The notes beneath the pieces are model-generated. The model ran no database searches. It worked only from the letters and a program-made list of their open reading frames with translations, and was not told the origin of the DNA. Positions 6,653 to 8,355 of a stretch of 8,355 nt of DNA are shown piece after piece. Position 1 is the stretch's first letter; each line of letters starts with the position of its first letter. This DNA is from Sulfurovum sp. Lineage in GTDB: Bacteria; Campylobacterota; Campylobacteria; Campylobacterales; Sulfurovaceae. Both the position numbers and the translations under genes were made by a program. The stretch is taken from positions 1 to 8,355 of the forward strand of contig DAOUPF010000041.1 of the NCBI GenBank assembly GCA_030626265.1, written 5' to 3'.

Positions 6653-8355
6653 ATGAACAGATTATCCAAAGGTATCCTGCTAAGTAGTGTGGTTGCGACA
6701 CATCTAATGGCATTAGACATGCCAGATATACCTATGTGTAATGGAGTTGTGACTAGCGATTTAAGTAGTGGTGATTTTACTCTCAGAGATTGCATCGAAG
6801 CAACTAATAGTGGAGGCACGATTACTTTTGCTAGCGATATGAATATTGTACTATCTAGCACACTATCAGTTAATGGCAAATCTTTAGCTATTGATGGAGG
6901 CGATCATGCTATCGTCCTAGATGGCAATAATAATGTAGGTGTCCTTAGTGTGAACACTGCAGATTTGAATATCTCTAATATTACGATTCAAAATGGAAAT
7001 AGCGATATGGGTGCTGGTATTAATGCACAATATGGATCTATTATAAGAGTCACTGATTCTACCATCAGCGGAAACCATGCGAATAAATATGGAGGAGGAG
7101 TTTTTGCAGATAGTTCTATAGTAACGGTCACTAACTCAACCATCAGTGCCAATGATGCATTTTTAGGCGGCGGAGTTAGTACAAAATATGGCTCATCAGT
7201 AACAGTCACCGACTCTAACATTAGTAATAATAATGCGAATAAATATGGAGGAGGAGTTTTTGCATATAGTTCTATAGTAACGGTCACTAACTCAACCATC
7301 AGTGCCAATGATGCACTTTTAGGCGGCGGAGTTAATGCAAAATATGGCTCATCTGCAACCATCACCAATTCCACTATCAGTGCCAATAATGCACTTTTAG
7401 GTGGAGGTATTATGGGAGTAGATGGACTGCTAACCATCACCAACTCTACAATTAGTGCCAATAATGCATATTATGAGGGTGGAGGCATTATGGGAGTAGA
7501 TGGACTGCTAACCATCAGCAGCTCTACCATCAGTGCCAATAGTGCATATTATGCTGGTGGTGGAGTTAATGTAAAATATGGCTCATCTGCAACTATCACC
7601 AATTCCACTATCAGTGGTAATGATGCAGAAGAAGTGGGAGGAGCTATTTATTCATATGAGTCAGATATCAATCTCATCCATACTACTATCACAGATAATA
7701 ATGCAACTCATTTGAGTGCTATCGCAACTATGGATGGTACTACAGTGGTCAACAATAGCATCATCGCAGGAAATGTAGGTGCCAATGCAAGCAACCCTGA
7801 GTTTGAGGATATCATCTCAACAGGATATAACCTCTTTGGGTTTGGTACATTTACTAGTGGCCTGATAGCAACTGATGATACCAATGTCACAGATCCACTC
7901 CTCTCACCTCTAGCCAACAATGGTGGTACGATCCTCACCCATATGCCATTAGCTACTAGCCTAGCAGTAGGTACAGCTATCCAAGCAGGACTCCCAATAG
8001 ACCAGATAGGTCAAGCTCGTCCACTCATAGAGGCAACAAAAGGAGCTGTTGAGTATGTAGACACTCCACCTACTACCACCAATGTCACATTCTCAGGTGC
8101 CCTAGAGGTAGGAGAAGTACTTACAGGGGGTTATGACTATAGTGATGCAGATAGTGATGTAGAGGATGGCAGTACCTTTAAGTGGTATAGTTCAGATGAT
8201 GCCACAGGACTTAACAAAACAGCCATAGCAGGAGCAATAGCCATAAGTTATACACTAGTCTCTGCTGATGAAGGGAAATATATCAGCTTTGAGGTCACCC
8301 CTGCCAATACTGAAGGGATAGGTAGTGCTAGCGAGAGTAGTATAGCTGATACAGC
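6653..8355 (+). CDS. Secreted beta-helix (Pmp-like repeat) surface protein, N-terminal 567 residues (3' end outside window)
   Basis: The frame is open from ATG 6653 to the right edge. AAGGAG (6641-6646, 6-nt spacer) fixes the start; the earlier ATG at 6648 is followed at once by TAA. Residues 1-20 resemble a signal peptide (R3, K6, hydrophobic ILLSSVVA, cleavage after LMA20). Residues 29-116 follow the usual beta-helix entry pattern (FTLRDCIEATNSGGTITF, then LAIDGGDHAIVLDG). C29 and C47 might form a disulfide. Residues 121-350 are about nine coils of 25-27 residues, GGG(V/I)-x(8)-(V/I)T(N/D)STIS-(A/G)N-x-A, like polymorphic outer-membrane protein repeats. Residues 367-470 match a choice-of-anchor Q region (AGNVGAN, DPLLSPLANNGG, then DQIGQARP and GAVEYVD). 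Residues 481-557 form an Ig-like module (GGYDYSDADSD, FKWYSSDD, YTLVSADEGKYISFEVTP). It is probably displayed outside the cell; further Ig modules or a sorting domain may follow. The ligand is unknown. Confidence 0.85.
   Translation, partial: MNRLSKGILLSSVVATHLMALDMPDIPMCNGVVTSDLSSGDFTLRDCIEATNSGGTITFASDMNIVLSSTLSVNGKSLAIDGGDHAIVLDGNNNVGVLSVNTADLNISNITIQNGNSDMGAGINAQYGSIIRVTDSTISGNHANKYGGGVFADSSIVTVTNSTISANDAFLGGGVSTKYGSSVTVTDSNISNNNANKYGGGVFAYSSIVTVTNSTISANDALLGGGVNAKYGSSATITNSTISANNALLGGGIMGVDGLLTITNSTISANNAYYEGGGIMGVDGLLTISSSTISANSAYYAGGGVNVKYGSSATITNSTISGNDAEEVGGAIYSYESDINLIHTTITDNNATHLSAIATMDGTTVVNNSIIAGNVGANASNPEFEDIISTGYNLFGFGTFTSGLIATDDTNVTDPLLSPLANNGGTILTHMPLATSLAVGTAIQAGLPIDQIGQARPLIEATKGAVEYVDTPPTTTNVTFSGALEVGEVLTGGYDYSDADSDVEDGSTFKWYSSDDATGLNKTAIAGAIAISYTLVSADEGKYISFEVTPANTEGIGSASESSIADT
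7077..7197 (+). repeat. 121-bp near-identical direct repeat in the beta-helix gene, copy 1
   Basis: This copy spans the end of one coil, the whole next coil and the start of the following one. It differs from copy 2 (7233-7353) at about four positions, roughly 97% identity. The 156-bp offset equals two coils (52 codons), so recombination between copies would remove or add exactly two coils in frame. Confidence 0.9.
7233..7353 (+). repeat. 121-bp near-identical direct repeat in the beta-helix gene, copy 2
   Basis: This is the partner of 7077-7197. The substitutions include D/Y in GVFA(D/Y)SS, F/L before LGGG, and ST/NA in the next coil. Confidence 0.9.
7400..7477 (+). repeat. 78-bp tandem repeat unit 1 (one beta-helix coil)
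   Basis: This encodes residues 250-275, beginning GGGIMGVDGLLTITNSTIS. It is directly followed by a second copy with about 8 differences in 78 bp. Each unit is one complete 26-residue coil. Confidence 0.88.
7478..7555 (+). repeat. 78-bp tandem repeat unit 2 (one beta-helix coil)
   Basis: This encodes residues 276-301 and directly abuts unit 1. Changes include TN to SS before STIS and a final E to A. The neighbouring coils 224-249 and 302-328 also share the KYGSSATITNSTIS segment with each other. Confidence 0.88.

Noticed and set aside
6988..7461. Minus-strand open frame of 157 codons with repeated LALIVELVMV-like segments.
   Set aside because: It is the antisense shadow of the beta-helix coils; the apparent hydrophobic repeats simply mirror the coil repeats.
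7077..7555. The regularly spaced repeats as a CRISPR array.
   Set aside because: The repeats are long, contiguous, imperfect and in frame with a protein coil pattern; there are no unique spacers.

Overview
The window looks like chromosomal DNA of a Campylobacterota bacterium, probably a Sulfurovum- or Sulfurimonas-like marine lineage. This is inferred from an AT-rich sequence, a LeuC of the short HacA/methanogen type with the N-terminus usual in that phylum, a short NFACT (RqcH-like) protein, and promoters with good -10 boxes but poor -35 boxes. No RNA gene, CRISPR array, IS element or phage integrase was seen.

Layout. Positions 1-1758 (minus) hold the first 586 codons of a large secreted repeat protein that runs off the left edge. 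It has its own promoter (1887-1916) just downstream of leuC. leuC (1933-3213, minus) encodes the isopropylmalate dehydratase large subunit; leuD is not beside it. leuC is divergent from an NFACT/RqcH-family gene (3405-4748, plus). The gap between them carries a perfect 22-bp inverted repeat, each arm of which is itself a GTAG-headed hairpin: a REP-doublet (BIME-like) or MITE-like element ending 19 bp before the NFACT start codon.

From 4894 the plus strand carries a possible surface-related cluster: a TIGR03032/DUF4915 family protein (4894-5949), a small GNAT-like protein (5987-6496), and after 156 bp with its own candidate promoter, the first 567 codons of a secreted beta-helix protein (6653 to the right edge). 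That protein has internal 25-27-residue coils, a choice-of-anchor-Q-like segment and an Ig-like module.

How they work together. leuC serves leucine synthesis and the NFACT gene probably ribosome rescue; both look like ordinary core genes. They are flanked by two large repetitive exported proteins whose repeats are near-identical at the DNA level, implying recent unit duplication and probable length variation. The TIGR03032 and GNAT-like genes lie directly upstream of one of them. A role in making or modifying that surface protein is a hypothesis from gene order only. The best candidates for something undescribed are this three-gene locus and the REP-doublet in the leuC/NFACT gap.
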